DNA of 64,000 nucleotides from Arenicellales bacterium (GCA_958295885.1 OY282380.1:2976001-3040000), one strand, 5' to 3'; shown: positions 46,586 to 57,235, numbered from the stretch's first letter. Program-made: numbers and translations. Notes: generated by a model from the sequence alone, not told the origin.

Positions 46586-47911
46586 ATGTTACCGGTCATC
46601 AGCATCGTTGGTCGTCCAAATGTTGGTAAATCAACGCTTTTCAATCGACTTACGCGCAGCCGCGATGCGCTCGTACAGGACACCCCGGGCGTCACCCGGG
46701 ATCGGCTCTACGGAGTAGCGAATCACGACGGCCGCAGCTTTTTGGCAGTCGACACCGGTGGAATTGGAGAATCCGATGACTTCATGTCGAAACAGGTCTT
46801 CCGCCAGGTCGAATCCGTACTCCAGGAGTCAACCGCGATCATTCTCCTGGTGGATGCCACCGAGGGGCTGACGGTAGTCGATCAGCAGATCGCTCAAAGA
46901 TTAAATCAGTTTAATCTGCCAGTCTGGATTGCAGTCAACAAGGCTGAAGGACTCGCGCCAGAAATGGCCTGTCTAGACTTTCAGGCGCTGGGATTCAGTG
47001 AACCGATTGCGATTTCGGCGAGCCGCGGCAGCGGAATCGCCGCCTTGATTCAGCTCATTTTGCAGTCAATGCCCAAGGTTGAAGATCCTCTGTGGCAGGA
47101 CCCGGGTCCGAAAATTGCAGTCATCGGGCGCCCGAACGTTGGGAAATCCACTCTTGTGAATTCAATCTGCGATGATTCGCGTCTTATCGTCAGTGAAATT
47201 CCCGGTACGACTCGGGACAGTGTGATGGTTCCGGTGGAGTTCGCAGACCGGCGGTTTCGCTTTATTGATACTGCAGGTGTGAGACGGCGCTCCAAAGTTG
47301 GTTATTCACTGGAAAAGCTGTCTGTAATCAAGACACTGCAGTCAATTGAAGCGGCACACGTCGCAATTTTGGTATTGGATGGAACCGAACCAATCGCGGA
47401 CCAGGACGCAACTTTGGCAGGTCTGATTCGCCGCGCGGGCAGGCCGGTAGTGATCGTCGTCAACAAATCGGACCGGATTCGTAAGAGGGACCGAGCGGAT
47501 GTAAACCGCAATCTGCGACGTAAACTGGCATTTGCACCGCATCATGAGTCATTTTTCGTGTCGGGACTTAAAAAATATGGACTCAAAAAGCTGCTGAGGG
47601 CCGTGGAAAAAGCCTACCGCTCGTCCATGATTGAAATGCCAACCGCAGTGCTGAACAGATATCTCGGACAAGCCGTCACGCGCATGCCGCCGCCCATGTC
47701 CAATCGTCGGCCCGTTCGCCTCAAGTATGCCCATCAAGGCGGCAAAAATCCGCCGGTGGTCGTGATTCATGGAAACAACGTGGGTTCGGTCGCGAGCAAT
47801 TACCAGCGATTTTTAGAAAAATTTTTTCGTGAAAAATTTGATCTCTTCGGCGCCGATGTAAGAGTGGTGTTTCGTTCCGGCAAAAATCCATTCGACAGGC
47901 ATTCGAATTAA
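46586..47911 (+). CDS. der: Ribosome assembly GTPase Der (EngA)
   Basis: Der has 441 residues with two tandem GTPase domains followed by a KH-like domain. G1 motifs are GRPNVGKSTLFNRL near the start and GRPNVGKSTLVNSI near residue 185. NKAE and NKSD are the two G4 motifs. The C-terminal part has KYAHQGGKNPPVVVIHGN. It is required for 50S subunit maturation. The ATG at 46586 is preferred over a GTG nine bases upstream. Its stop codon overlaps the convergent xseA stop by four bases. Confidence 0.96.
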   Translation: MLPVISIVGRPNVGKSTLFNRLTRSRDALVQDTPGVTRDRLYGVANHDGRSFLAVDTGGIGESDDFMSKQVFRQVESVLQESTAIILLVDATEGLTVVDQQIAQRLNQFNLPVWIAVNKAEGLAPEMACLDFQALGFSEPIAISASRGSGIAALIQLILQSMPKVEDPLWQDPGPKIAVIGRPNVGKSTLVNSICDDSRLIVSEIPGTTRDSVMVPVEFADRRFRFIDTAGVRRRSKVGYSLEKLSVIKTLQSIEAAHVAILVLDGTEPIADQDATLAGLIRRAGRPVVIVVNKSDRIRKRDRADVNRNLRRKLAFAPHHESFFVSGLKKYGLKKLLRAVEKAYRSSMIEMPTAVLNRYLGQAVTRMPPPMSNRRPVRLKYAHQGGKNPPVVVIHGNNVGSVASNYQRFLEKFFREKFDLFGADVRVVFRSGKNPFDRHSN

Positions 47912-49293
47912 CGGAGTCTTTCTGGATTTTTGGGATCTGCGGCTTCGACATCAAGCAGCAAATGACCCTCGGCCAGCTGTGCGGTCACTTTTTCACCGAC
48001 GGCAACGTTCTTAGCCTGACTTACGATGGAACCGTCTCGCACTCGACGAATGATAGAGTAACCTCGATTCAATGTCGCGGTAGGGTTGACTGCCTCGAGC
48101 TCGTGCTTCAGCGCATCTACAGATGCTTTGTTCCTTTTTACAAGTTCTTCCATGCGAAGCGTTAGTATGATTTGATGTCTGGACAGGTTCTCACGACAAA
48201 TCTGAATCTGTTTTTGGGGAGAGTGTGCCAGCATGGACTGTCGGGCCGCGGTGATTCTGCTTTTCTGAAACTGAATCTGACCGTTTGTCAGGTCCCCCAT
48301 TCGGCTGGCCAGATGGGTGAATTTGTTTCGATAATTTTCAATTCTCTGCTGTGGGTGAATCAGCCCCTTTTCAGCTAAATCGACGCGTTGTGTCAAAGTG
48401 TTCAATTTCGAAAAAGCCAGATCCTGCAGACGTTCTGCCGATTGACTGAGGCCCGCTGAAATTTCATCTCTCGATGGCGTGGTGATGCGTTCGGCCGCAG
48501 TGCTGGGCGTTGCCTGAAATTGGTCAGCGGCAAAGTCTGCAATCGAAAAATCGGTCTGATGTCCAATTCCCGTAACGACGGGAATTTCGCTTCGATATAT
48601 TGCATCGGCGACGGGTTCTTCATTGAATGCCCAGAGATCTTCGAGAGAACCGCCGCCTCTGGCGACGATGAGTACGTCTTCCGATTTTATTTGATTCGCA
48701 AGGTCAATGGCTTTCGCGATCCGTTCTGCTGCTTCTGCGCCTTGAACGGCAGTCGGGTAGAGAATCAGTGCAATGCTTGGGTTTCGTCTTTCAAAAGTGC
48801 GAATAATGTCTTGCAGCGCAGCCCCCGTCGGAGAACTCACAATACCTACGCGCTGCGGAAATTTTGGAATTATTTTCTTGTGCGCCGGGTCGAAATAACC
48901 TTTTTGTTGCAGTTTTTTCTTGAGCTCTTCAAACTGTATGTGGAGAGCTCCTTCATCTCGAATTTCGAGATTTCGCGTAATGAACTGGTATCGGCCACGG
49001 CCTGTGTAAAGACTCAGCTGTCCAGTGAGCTGCAGAGACTGACCGGCCAGGTCGCTTAACGCTACCTTCAGCCGTTTGCGGATGACTGATCCGTTGTACC
49101 GAAACAGGACGCAGTCAATGGTTGAAGATTCGTCTTTCAGAGTGAAATAGGTATGTCCGGAGCGTACGGTCTGGAGTTGGGAAACCTCACCGTTGAGTTT
49201 GATGTTCGAATAACTGTGCTCAAGCGTGTTCTTGACTTCGCTGTTCAGTTCAGAAACTGAATAAATTTTTTCAGGCTGATCGAGATTTCGCAT
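47908..49293 (-). CDS. xseA: Exodeoxyribonuclease VII large subunit
   Basis: XseA (461 residues from the ATG at 49293) pairs with XseB, encoded at 61733, to degrade single-stranded DNA. The OB-fold N-terminus includes GEVSQLQTVRSGHTYFTLKD. The catalytic region has RVGIVSSPTGAALQDIIRT, VLIVARGGGSLEDLWAFNEE and PVVTGIGHQTDFSIAD. A long coiled coil follows, and the end carries NPTATLNRGYSIIR. The frame extends to 49425, but the extra residues do not resemble the family. It is divergent from guaB, as is usual. Confidence 0.94.
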   Translation of the reverse strand: MRNLDQPEKIYSVSELNSEVKNTLEHSYSNIKLNGEVSQLQTVRSGHTYFTLKDESSTIDCVLFRYNGSVIRKRLKVALSDLAGQSLQLTGQLSLYTGRGRYQFITRNLEIRDEGALHIQFEELKKKLQQKGYFDPAHKKIIPKFPQRVGIVSSPTGAALQDIIRTFERRNPSIALILYPTAVQGAEAAERIAKAIDLANQIKSEDVLIVARGGGSLEDLWAFNEEPVADAIYRSEIPVVTGIGHQTDFSIADFAADQFQATPSTAAERITTPSRDEISAGLSQSAERLQDLAFSKLNTLTQRVDLAEKGLIHPQQRIENYRNKFTHLASRMGDLTNGQIQFQKSRITAARQSMLAHSPQKQIQICRENLSRHQIILTLRMEELVKRNKASVDALKHELEAVNPTATLNRGYSIIRRVRDGSIVSQAKNVAVGEKVTAQLAEGHLLLDVEAADPKNPERLR

Positions 49294-49468
49294 AAGAAAC
49301 CATCCATTCAAGAACTTCATTTTTAAAAATGTGATGTGAGGCAGAACAGTGCATTCGCAAATTTGAGAAGAATTGCAGCAGGAGTTATTGTAATCCGATC
49401 GCGTGTTCAATTTCCCGAGCTCCAATTAAATTTAAGATTGAACAGCGCCCGTATCCCGGCTTAGGTTC

Positions 49469-49474
49469 TATAAT
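49469..49474 (+). promoter_or_regulatory. Candidate -10 element (TATAAT) before guaB
   Basis: A perfect TATAAT lies six bases before the guaB ATG at 49481. No good -35 is seen at 16-18 bases. If used, transcription would start at or next to the start codon. Confidence 0.3.
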
Positions 49475-49480
49475 GGCTAA

Positions 49481-50941
49481 ATGGAAAGCATCGACATCGC
49501 GCTTACTTTCGACGACATTCTGCTGGTTCCAGGTCGTTCTTCCGTACTGCCCGCCGAAACGGACTTACGTACTCAGCTCACCAGGCGCATTCCACTGAAT
49601 CTTCCTTTGCTTTCGGCAGCAATGGACACGGTTACCGAGGCGGAAATGGCGATCAGTCTGGCACAGCTGGGCGGTCTGGGCGTGATTCACCGGAATCTCC
49701 CGCCTGCGAAGCAGGCAGATCTTGTCCGCAAAGTAAAAAAACACGAAAGCGGAGTGGTTACAGACCCCATTACTGCAACCACCGATATGTCCATTGCTCA
49801 GGTATCCGAGGTGATGAAGAAACATAAAATATCTGGAGTGCCGGTGCTGGAAAACGAGAAACTGGCGGGAATCGTCACCAACCGAGACCTGCGTTTTTAT
49901 GAACACAGCGCTGAGTTCGTGACAAGTGTGATGACCAATAAAGAAAGGCTCGTCACAGTGAAAAAAGGTGAGCAGAGAGACAAAATTCTTGATTTGCTGC
50001 ATGCCAATCGGATCGAAAAGATCTTGGTCGTAGATGACGATTTTCAACTGCAGGGCTTGATTACGGTAAAGGATCTTCTCAAGTCGGAAGTTTATCCAAA
50101 TTCCAATACCGATCAGGAAGATCGATTGGTAGTGGCAGCCGCGGTGGGTACGGGAGCACAGGAGCTTGAACGAGTTGATTTGCTGGCAGCTGCCGGTGTT
50201 GACGTTCTGGTTCTCGATACCGCTCATGGGCATTCAGAAAAAGTTCTGGATCAGCTGAAGAACATCAAACGTCAATACTCGGCAATTGAAGTGGTGGCCG
50301 GAAACGTCGCGACTGGTGTCGCAGCATTGGATTTGGCAGACCTGGGAGCGGACGCGGTCAAGGTCGGGGTAGGTCCAGGATCCATCTGTACCACGCGGGT
50401 CGTGGCCGGTGTGGGAGTTCCTCAGGTTTCAGCAATTGCCGATGTTTCAAGAGCGCTTCGGAACGATGGAATTCCAATCATTGCCGACGGAGGAATTCGA
50501 TTTTCCGGAGATATTGCAAAGGCGATCGCATCTGGCGCACATTCGGTTATGGTAGGAAGTCTTCTGGGCGGCACCGACGAATCGCCCGGCGACATCGAGG
50601 TTTACGAAGGTCGAACCTACAAGTCGTACCGGGGGATGGGATCGATCGGCGCTTTGTCAAAGGGATCAAAGGATCGGTATTTTCAGTCCGCTGATTCTGA
50701 AACCAGCAAGCTCGTACCCGAAGGGGTCGAAGGACGGGTTCCATATCGCGGTACGGTCAACAATATCGTCTATCAGCTGATGGGTGGGCTGCGTTCAAGC
50801 ATGGGTTACACTGGCTGCAAGAACCTGGATGAACTTCGAAGCAAGGGACGAATCGTACGAATCACCAATGCCGGCGCTCGAGAAAGTCACGTCCATGATG
50901 TTGAAATTGTCAAGGCAACTCCGAACTATCAGCGCAGTTAG
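49481..50941 (+). CDS. guaB: IMP dehydrogenase
   Basis: GuaB (486 residues) makes XMP from IMP, the first step to GMP. It starts with the typical [18 protein letters not shown]. Two CBS modules occupy about residues 95-200 ([17 protein letters not shown], then [14 protein letters not shown]). The catalytic Cys loop is [20 protein letters not shown], and the flap region is RYRGMGS-type in [13 protein letters not shown]. It is 8 bases before guaA and is cotranscribed with it. Confidence 0.97.
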   Translation: MESIDIALTFDDILLVPGRSSVLPAETDLRTQLTRRIPLNLPLLSAAMDTVTEAEMAISLAQLGGLGVIHRNLPPAKQADLVRKVKKHESGVVTDPITATTDMSIAQVSEVMKKHKISGVPVLENEKLAGIVTNRDLRFYEHSAEFVTSVMTNKERLVTVKKGEQRDKILDLLHANRIEKILVVDDDFQLQGLITVKDLLKSEVYPNSNTDQEDRLVVAAAVGTGAQELERVDLLAAAGVDVLVLDTAHGHSEKVLDQLKNIKRQYSAIEVVAGNVATGVAALDLADLGADAVKVGVGPGSICTTRVVAGVGVPQVSAIADVSRALRNDGIPIIADGGIRFSGDIAKAIASGAHSVMVGSLLGGTDESPGDIEVYEGRTYKSYRGMGSIGALSKGSKDRYFQSADSETSKLVPEGVEGRVPYRGTVNNIVYQLMGGLRSSMGYTGCKNLDELRSKGRIVRITNAGARESHVHDVEIVKATPNYQRS

Positions 50942-50949
50942 ATGTTTTC

Positions 50950-52539
50950 GTGGTTGACTCAAGTCTAGCGCAATCGCTTAAGGAACGGATTTTAGTCCTT
51001 GATTTTGGCTCTCAGTACACGCAGCTGATCGCGCGTAGAATTCGGGAAACCGGTGTATTCAGCGAGGTTCGTTCACACGATATCCCATTCGTCGAGATTG
51101 CTCGGTTCAAACCAACTGGAATCGTTCTGTCCGGCGGTCCCGCTACGGTCACTGAAAAATTCACAGCCAAAGTAGAAGTCGATGTCCTAGAAATGGGGAT
51201 TCCCGTATTGGGCATCTGTTACGGGATGCAGACGATGGTTGATCAGCTGGGTGGTCGAGTTGAAAATTCAAATGTTCATGAATACGGCGCGACGCAAATC
51301 AGCACAGTGAATGAATCTTTGCTCCTCAGCGATTTGGTGCAGGCCGATGTGAAAGGAGAGTCGCTGAAACTTGACGTATGGATGAGTCATGGTGACCGCG
51401 TGATTCAGCTGCCGGATGGATTTGAGACGATCGCACAGTCTGCAGCATCGCCCTATGCAGCGATCGCCAATCATGAACGAAACTTATTTGGGCTGCAGTT
51501 TCACCCGGAAGTTACCCATACTCCACAAGGACAGCAGATTATTCAACGATTCATACATGACGTCTGTCAGTGTTCGCCTCTGTGGGTGACTGATTCCATC
51601 ATTCAGGATCTGGTGAATTCAATTCGGGAAAAGGTGGGTTCAGACAAGGTGGTGCTTGGACTGTCGGGCGGAGTGGACTCCTCGGTCTGCGCGGCGCTTG
51701 TTCAACAGGCGATCGGGGATAATTTGACGTGTATTTTTGTGGACAATGGACTTCTTCGACTCAACGAAGCAGAGACGGTCTACAGCGAAGTCATTCAGCA
51801 GCTTGGTGTTAAAGCAGTATGCGTTGACGCGAGCGATCGATTTTACAGGGCATTGGCTGGAGTTGATGATCCGGAAACAAAACGCAAGATCATCGGCCGT
51901 ATCTTCATCGAAATTTTTCAGGAGGAAGCAGAAAAAATCGAGGCCGTAAGCTGGTTGGCTCAAGGTACGATCTATCCGGACGTCATTGAATCAGCTGGGG
52001 CGCACACCGGTCAGGCGACGGTGATTAAATCCCACCACAATGTCGGCGGGCTGCCCGAAACGCTTCATCTGAAACTGTTGGAACCTCTGCGTGACCTGTT
52101 CAAGGACGAAGTAAGAAAAATTGGCGTTCAACTCGGACTTCCTCATCACCTCGTCTATCGTCATCCATTCCCTGGGCCTGGTCTAGGAGTTCGAGTCGTT
52201 GGAGAAGTCAGGAAGGAATTCGTCGAACTGCTGCGCCGTTCAGACGCTATTTTCATCGAAGAACTGATCAAGAATGATCTTTACTACAAAGCGAGCCAGG
52301 CGTTTGCCGTATTTTTGCCCGTTAAGTCAGTCGGCGTAGTCGGCGACAATCGGGCCTATGAACATGTCATTAACCTTCGGGCGGTGCAGACGCTTGATTT
52401 CATGACTGCAAACTGGATGAGAATTCCGTTTGAGATTCTTCAGCTCGTTTCCAGTCGCATCGTGAATGAAGTACCAGGAATCAGCCGCGTAACTTACGAC
52501 ATCTCCAACAAGCCGCCGGCGACGATCGAGTGGGAGTAG
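50950..52539 (+). CDS. guaA: GMP synthase (glutamine-hydrolysing)
   Basis: GuaA (529 residues) aminates XMP to GMP. The class I amidotransferase domain has [17 protein letters not shown], the nucleophile Cys in GICYGMQTM and the His/Glu in [10 protein letters not shown]. The ATP pyrophosphatase loop is [11 protein letters not shown], and the dimerisation domain has [15 protein letters not shown]. The start is a GTG at 50950. Its stop lies 11 bases from the convergent DUF3501 stop. Confidence 0.97.
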   Translation: MVDSSLAQSLKERILVLDFGSQYTQLIARRIRETGVFSEVRSHDIPFVEIARFKPTGIVLSGGPATVTEKFTAKVEVDVLEMGIPVLGICYGMQTMVDQLGGRVENSNVHEYGATQISTVNESLLLSDLVQADVKGESLKLDVWMSHGDRVIQLPDGFETIAQSAASPYAAIANHERNLFGLQFHPEVTHTPQGQQIIQRFIHDVCQCSPLWVTDSIIQDLVNSIREKVGSDKVVLGLSGGVDSSVCAALVQQAIGDNLTCIFVDNGLLRLNEAETVYSEVIQQLGVKAVCVDASDRFYRALAGVDDPETKRKIIGRIFIEIFQEEAEKIEAVSWLAQGTIYPDVIESAGAHTGQATVIKSHHNVGGLPETLHLKLLEPLRDLFKDEVRKIGVQLGLPHHLVYRHPFPGPGLGVRVVGEVRKEFVELLRRSDAIFIEELIKNDLYYKASQAFAVFLPVKSVGVVGDNRAYEHVINLRAVQTLDFMTANWMRIPFEILQLVSSRIVNEVPGISRVTYDISNKPPATIEWE

Positions 52540-52550
52540 GCCGGATTGGT

Positions 52551-53135
52551 TCAAGCCAAATCCTGAGTCAGTGAATTTCGAGTGTTTTCTGGCAGAGAAT
52601 CGATCATGAACGAATAATTGGCGTGATCAATGCCAATGGAGACCGCAGCTCCGGATTTGACTGAGTCAACGAAAGAATCAGGCAGCTGAAACCGAAGAAA
52701 ATGGACGGCTGAAGTCTTTTCTTCCGTAGTGCGGTCCAAGTCCTCGTCCGCAATCGCCCAGATTTTCGGTTCGCTTCCTGTTTTCACCCAGACGCGGTCT
52801 TCAATTCCAACGAGCTGCGTCAGTTTGACGCGGCGTTCTTCGGGGTCCGGAAATTCCACCATAAACGTTGCTTTCCAGTTGTCGCCGTCTGGAATCAGTG
52901 GATTGTACGCGTCAAGTTCCTCTTCGATTCCAGGGGTTTCAAAGATCTTCTCTATCCGAAGCATTTCCTGAACCTGATACTGAATCGTCAGGCGGTTTTC
53001 AAAATACAACGATGCATTTGGTCCGATTCCCACTCGGCGGTTCTGTTTGTGGGATAAAACCTTATTGCGAAATTCTGAACGTTTTATTGAATATTCTTCC
53101 AGTGAGAACAAGTCAGCTCGTGTGAGATGGTACAT
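52551..53135 (-). CDS. DUF3501 protein
   Basis: The 194-residue protein begins MYHLTRADLFSLEEYSIKRSEFR and contains KVLSHKQNRRVGIGPNASLYFENRLTIQYQVQEMLRIE split as KQNRRVGIGPNASLYFEN and YQVQEMLRIEKIFE. This is the DUF3501 family, found beside CCG-type iron-sulfur proteins and rubrerythrin. No activity is known. It starts 3 bases after the oxidoreductase gene on the same strand, so the two are coupled. Confidence 0.88.
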   Translation of the reverse strand: MYHLTRADLFSLEEYSIKRSEFRNKVLSHKQNRRVGIGPNASLYFENRLTIQYQVQEMLRIEKIFETPGIEEELDAYNPLIPDGDNWKATFMVEFPDPEERRVKLTQLVGIEDRVWVKTGSEPKIWAIADEDLDRTTEEKTSAVHFLRFQLPDSFVDSVKSGAAVSIGIDHANYSFMIDSLPENTRNSLTQDLA

Positions 53136-53138
53136 TAT

Positions 53139-54479
53139 TTAAATTCCATAAGCATAGCGAATTAAGCTGATTGGGTGCTGCGGCTGCAAGTTTGGATCTC
53201 CGACCGCATCGGCGATATGTGAAGCTGCCAGCACGCAGTCACTCGCAAGGTGATCTGGCTTTGCCTTCTTCGTTCGATTGACGACCGGACGAGCGATTTT
53301 CAGTGAAGCATCTCGAAACTCTTTCTTTATTGCGTAGGTGCCATCGTGACCGGAACAGCGTTCAATGACAGTCAGTTCAATTCCAGGCAGCAGCGACAGC
53401 ATTGCCTTCGTTTTGGCGCCCATGTTCTGCACTCGCTGATGACATGCTGCGTGGTAAACCGCAGAACCCAAGGAATTTTTGAAGTCTGTCTGCAGCAGTT
53501 TGTTCTTATGGCGCAGCATCAGGTATTCAAATGGGTCGAATACGGCATCCTGCACTTTTTTCACATTTTCATCATCAGGAAACAGCAGTGGAATTTCCTG
53601 GCGAAACATCAAACTGCATGACGGGATTGGAGTGATGATGTCCCAGCCTTCATCGACGAGTCGGGCAAGCCGCGGAATATTCCGATTCTTGAGCTGCTCA
53701 ACAGCATGAATGTCGCCGACCTCAAGTTTAGGCATGCCGCAGCAACGATCATTCTCAACAACTTGGACAGGAATGCCGTTGTGTTCGAAAACGGCGATCA
53801 GGTCCGAATTCATCTGCGGATGGTTGTATCTGCCGTAACAGGTCGCAAAGATTGCAACGCGTCCTTTCGTTGGCCCGGCGCTTTTCGCTTCATCGGCAAG
53901 CGGCTGCCGCCGCAACAGATTTCGGTGACTGCTGGAACTGTGATAGTCCGGCAGATTCGCGTCCTTATGAATCCCTAAAGTCTTCTCCATGACTTTTCTG
54001 GCGGTCTCAGAGCGGTTGATGGCATTGACCGCGTTGAACATGACGGGCACGCTGGCAAGTTTTCCGATACGGTCTGTCGATGTGATCACCTTGTCGCGAA
54101 AACGAGTGCGTCCCTGCTGATGTCCCACGATCTTCGCTCGCAGCATCAAGTGTGGAAAGTCGATGTTCCACTCATGAGGTGGAACATACGGACATTTTGT
54201 CATGAAACAGAGATCGCAAAGATAGCAGTTGTCGACGACATCCCAGAATTGGGAAGGCTCGACGCCATCAATTTCCATGGTGTCGGATTCGTCGATCAGA
54301 TCAAATAAGGTTGGAAACGAGTTGCAGAGGCTGAAGCAGCGGCGACAGCCATGACAGATGTCAAATACCCGTTCCAGCTCCTGAAACAGTGACTCTTCGT
54401 CGTAAAACTGTTTTGACTTCCATTCAACAGGATGTCGAGTCGGCGCTTCAAGGGACCCTTCCCTGATTTCGGTAACCAT
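53139..54479 (-). CDS. CCG-domain iron-sulfur oxidoreductase (GlpC/HdrD-like)
   Basis: The 446-residue protein has two 4Fe-4S motifs in the N-terminal part (CHGCRRCFSLCNSF at about residue 39 and CYLCDLCFMTKCPYVPP at about 87). Two cysteine-rich CCG domains follow (FATCYGRYNHPQM with ENDRCCGMPKLE, and YHAACHQRVQNMG with ERCSGHDG). This layout matches subunits such as GlpC, GlcF and HdrD, which move electrons without membrane spans. The neighbours rubrerythrin and DUF3501 suggest a peroxide-stress or electron-transfer unit. The substrate is unknown. Confidence 0.88.
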   Translation of the reverse strand: MVTEIREGSLEAPTRHPVEWKSKQFYDEESLFQELERVFDICHGCRRCFSLCNSFPTLFDLIDESDTMEIDGVEPSQFWDVVDNCYLCDLCFMTKCPYVPPHEWNIDFPHLMLRAKIVGHQQGRTRFRDKVITSTDRIGKLASVPVMFNAVNAINRSETARKVMEKTLGIHKDANLPDYHSSSSHRNLLRRQPLADEAKSAGPTKGRVAIFATCYGRYNHPQMNSDLIAVFEHNGIPVQVVENDRCCGMPKLEVGDIHAVEQLKNRNIPRLARLVDEGWDIITPIPSCSLMFRQEIPLLFPDDENVKKVQDAVFDPFEYLMLRHKNKLLQTDFKNSLGSAVYHAACHQRVQNMGAKTKAMLSLLPGIELTVIERCSGHDGTYAIKKEFRDASLKIARPVVNRTKKAKPDHLASDCVLAASHIADAVGDPNLQPQHPISLIRYAYGI

Positions 54480-54511
54480 AGCTGTGAATGCGTTAAGATC
54501 AGAAAATTTTC

Positions 54512-54538
54512 GCGGAATCGCTTAGAGCGCGATTCCGC
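54512..54538 (-). terminator. Strong stem-loop between rubrerythrin and the CCG oxidoreductase gene
   Basis: GCGGAATCGC (54512-54521) pairs perfectly with GCGATTCCGC (54529-54538) around a 7-base loop. On the minus strand it is followed by GAAAATTTTC, so a four-base T-run comes after the stem. It could end part of the rubrerythrin transcript or protect its 3' end, leaving less message for the two downstream genes. Confidence 0.5.
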
Positions 54539-54566
54539 TTAAGAAGGAGCGTAGATTTATGCCGGA

Positions 54567-54986
54567 TCAGGAATCGAGATTGTCTAAAGCTTTCTGAAAA
54601 CGGTTGGCGTGGGATCGTTCAGCTTTCGCCAAGGTTTCAAACCAGTCGGCAATCTCTTCAAAGCCCTCATCGCGTGCGGCTGAGGCCATGCCGGGATACA
54701 TGTCCGTGTACTCATGGGTTTCGCCGGCAATGGCGGCTTTGAGGTTTTCCGATGTATGGCCAATTGGAAGCCCTGTAGCTGGATCTCCCACTTCCTCAAG
54801 ATATTCGAGATGTCCGTGAGCATGACCGGTCTCGCCTTCGGCGGTTGACCGAAATACTGCAGATACATCGTTGTAGCCTTCAATATCCGCTTTCGCCGCG
54901 AAATATAGGTAGCGCCGGTTCGCCTGCGATTCACCTGCAAATGCGTCTTTCAAATTCTGTTCGGTATGTGAACCTTTTAATTCCAT
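54567..54986 (-). CDS. Rubrerythrin (ferritin-like domain only)
   Basis: The 139-residue protein is a di-iron four-helix rubrerythrin. Metal ligands lie in [44 protein letters not shown] and [15 protein letters not shown]. The C-terminal rubredoxin domain of classical rubrerythrin is absent, so electrons must come from elsewhere, perhaps from the downstream CCG oxidoreductase. Such proteins reduce hydrogen peroxide. It is the first gene of a minus-strand unit with 88 bases before the next gene and a GGAG ribosome binding site. Confidence 0.92.
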   Translation of the reverse strand: MELKGSHTEQNLKDAFAGESQANRRYLYFAAKADIEGYNDVSAVFRSTAEGETGHAHGHLEYLEEVGDPATGLPIGHTSENLKAAIAGETHEYTDMYPGMASAARDEGFEEIADWFETLAKAERSHANRFQKALDNLDS

Positions 54987-55467
54987 TGATAATCTCCAAA
55001 TTCTGTTGGTATTAGATTGTCATTTTGAGGTGATAGAAAACATAATTTTATGATAAAAACACCTCGATACAGACATTCGTTTTAATTTGTGTCAGTCAGA
55101 ACCATTTCTGCTGTTCCAGTCTGTGGAGCAGCAGTGACGGCACAACCTGATGTCGCGTGGGATGCATCATTCTCGTTACGATGGCATTTCAATACCAAAT
55201 ATGTAGTGACTGTTGTGAAAAATTAAACATCTAAATTGCATTTTTTTGTAAAAATATTTTAGCGTTTTGGTTTGAAACGCTCCTTGGTCAATCGTGTGGC
55301 CTCCTTAATTCCGCAAGCCATGATGCCGAAATTGACAGGTCCTGCACATTGATGATCGAAGCAATGCAATATGGCGATGAATCAGCTCCTGTCACCGCAA
55401 TCACCCTGATGTTCAAGAACATCCGATGAATTGACTGTACTATATCTCAGCCATTCAGTCGTGATGC
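54987..55467. other. Intergenic region upstream of rubrerythrin
   Basis: No supported gene. The first ~80 bases are AT-rich and probably contain the rubrerythrin promoter. A small inverted repeat (AGCGTTT / AAACGCT near 55260-55281) is present. The remainder may be decayed transposase sequence belonging to the remnant that follows. Confidence 0.4.
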
Positions 55468-55752
55468 TTGCGCGCGGAAGATGCTGAAGCCTGCAGCAGC
55501 TGCCGTGTTGTCAGCACCGATTCGCGGGACGGTACAGGATCGGTGATCACAGCTCGGGTCTGCTCCAAAACGCAGTTCATCATTGGACGGCCAAAGCCTG
55601 TTGGCGCGATCCTCGCTGCAAAAAAAATTTTGGCTTTATGTCAACGCGGAAAAACTCATGGCTAGGCTTTGCGCACGGTGGGCGATCATCTGCTCAACAT
55701 GATCTGCGTCATGCTACGCAACAATACCCTGTGTGATCCTGAACGGCCTTAA
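55468..55752 (+). pseudogene. Remnant of an IS110/IS116-type transposase (C-terminal part)
   Basis: In one plus frame the region reads ILALCQRGKTHG, an in-frame TAG, then ALRTVGDHLLNMICVMLRNN and a TAA at 55750-55752. The layout RGxxHGxALRxVGDxLL resembles the C-terminus of IS110-family transposases. The upstream part is not recognisable. No terminal sequences were found. Confidence 0.4.
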
Positions 55753-56035
55753 ACTGTCACCACTGCCTGAAACAACTTAGTGTTGCCGGCAAACTCTAGT
55801 GAGAAGCTCTTTTTGACTTGACAAAGTATGCCAAGTCAGCCGCCAGATACAGCTTGCCGTCCAACGTATGCAGACAGGACGCATCCGCTTTTATGTTTTT
55901 GGTGGGAGTTTCATAAATGCTTTGGCAAACATTCCTGCTTTTAAGTGAACTTCGTCGGGAATGTTATTGGCGGGTAATTCTATCTTCAAAGCTTTGATTG
56001 TTTTTCACTGTTCTTTGCGAGTCATTGGCATTCTC

Positions 56036-56378
56036 TCAAATTATTTTGTTTTCAGCCGATTTTTGCCTTACGTACTGCTCGACAATACCATCATAAAAAT
56101 CGGGAGTGCGCTTACCAAAATTCATGACAACGATTTTTTCTGTATTCATGCGTGGATGGACTCTATATGCAATACGATATTGTTTTTAACGAACTCGCCA
56201 ACTTTTTTTTGAATCTTTTAACTTCATTGTTCCATGCATAAAAGGATTCGTTTTTAATTCGTCAAGAAGATCAAGTATATCTTGCCGTTCTTCTGGTTGA
56301 TAAATCACATTCATTAAATTTAGATTCTAAATCTGCGTGAATAATCAATTCCCATTTAGGCTTTCTTCTCCTTGCCAT
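56036..56378 (-). pseudogene. RelE/ParE-like toxin, disrupted (TA pair A)
   Basis: A minus-strand ATG at 56378 opens MARRRKPKWELIIHADLES, then the family-like sequence continues in another frame as YQPEERQDILDLLDELKTNP, KLKDSKKSWRVR, an in-frame TAA (56186-56188), and KQYRIAYRVHPRMNTEKIVV. The layout (LxELxxxPF, KLK...WRxR, YRIxYxV) is that of RelE-type toxins. There is therefore at least one frameshift and one nonsense codon. The stop of the intact antitoxin gene lies 5 bases upstream. Confidence 0.6.
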
Positions 56379-56383
56379 TTGAA

Positions 56384-56566
56384 TTAGAGAACTCTACGCT
56401 TAAATTCTTCAAGAGAGATAAATTGTTCTGGATGCTTTTCATATATCTTTGAATTATTTTTCAAATCTCGAATGTCCTCTTCATCCTCTAACTTTTCAAT
56501 TTCCTTGATGGAAAGTTCTTTTTTTTCTTGTACAAATTCTTTAAACGATTTCAATTTTTTACCCAT
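56384..56566 (-). CDS. Putative antitoxin of TA pair A
   Basis: The 60-residue protein begins MGKKLKSFKEFVQEKKELS and is rich in Lys and Glu. I chose the ATG at 56566, which has GAGGA six bases upstream. The frame extends to 56656 without further support. Its position 5 bases before a RelE-like toxin pseudogene on the same strand suggests an antitoxin. The protein shows no clear DNA-binding motif. Confidence 0.5.
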   Translation of the reverse strand: MGKKLKSFKEFVQEKKELSIKEIEKLEDEEDIRDLKNNSKIYEKHPEQFISLEEFKRRVL

Positions 56567-56699
56567 TTCATTTCCTCTTCGTTTAATTGCTTTCAATAAA
56601 ATTGATTCGGCCGTCTTCACCAGACACCAAGTCTTTATACATGATTCGCCTTCCAATCATTCCAGCGACAATAATCTCCATTTGAATAAAATCTGCTGC

Positions 56700-57235
56700 G
56701 GTTTCCGACGCAAATGGCGCAGACTATTGCGACTGCACGATTCACCGGTCAAGATGCCAGCGGAGCTGAAAAAAATGTTTGGAGGCAACATCCCGAACTT
56801 CTAGCCACAGATCGTGAATCTGCGGGAGCCAGCCATGACCGGACGGTTTCAGGGATTGTTGAGCGAGCCTGTGCTGTACATGCTTGATGCGATTGGAGTT
56901 CTTCGAGCAGGATGCTGCAGCGGCTGTTTCGGATGAGCGAATCGATGTCGCCGACCGAACGCAGTGAGCTCAACCCGCGCACGGTCGATAATTTTATCGA
57001 CCATCATCCCGAGTATAGTATTGAATGACATCTGAGAACTGAGCAGGCCCGGATCAAAGACGAAGGTAAGAGAATCACACAGGAAGCGATAATCAGTTGG
57101 GAACGAAGAGAAGAACTGGGGCGTCAGTAAGGAATCAAACAAGGAGCTGAAAAGAGAGAAGAGCAGACTGCCAAAATAATGTTGGCCAAAGGAATGAAAA
57201 TCTGTGCGATTTGCCGGTTTGACTGATTGAACTCC
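56700..57235 (+). pseudogene. rpn-family nuclease pseudogene, copy P1
   Basis: The plus strand carries a decayed Rpn-family gene: FRRKWRRLLRLHDSPVKMP, then FGGNIPNF followed by an in-frame TAG, LLSEPVLYMLDAI, a frameshift, then KDEGKRITQEAI and SWERREELGRQ with another stop. The N-terminal nuclease core (PD and EHK motifs) is missing. It is almost the same as the copy at 60500-61085 and shares its first stop codon, so both come from one already broken ancestor. Confidence 0.8.
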
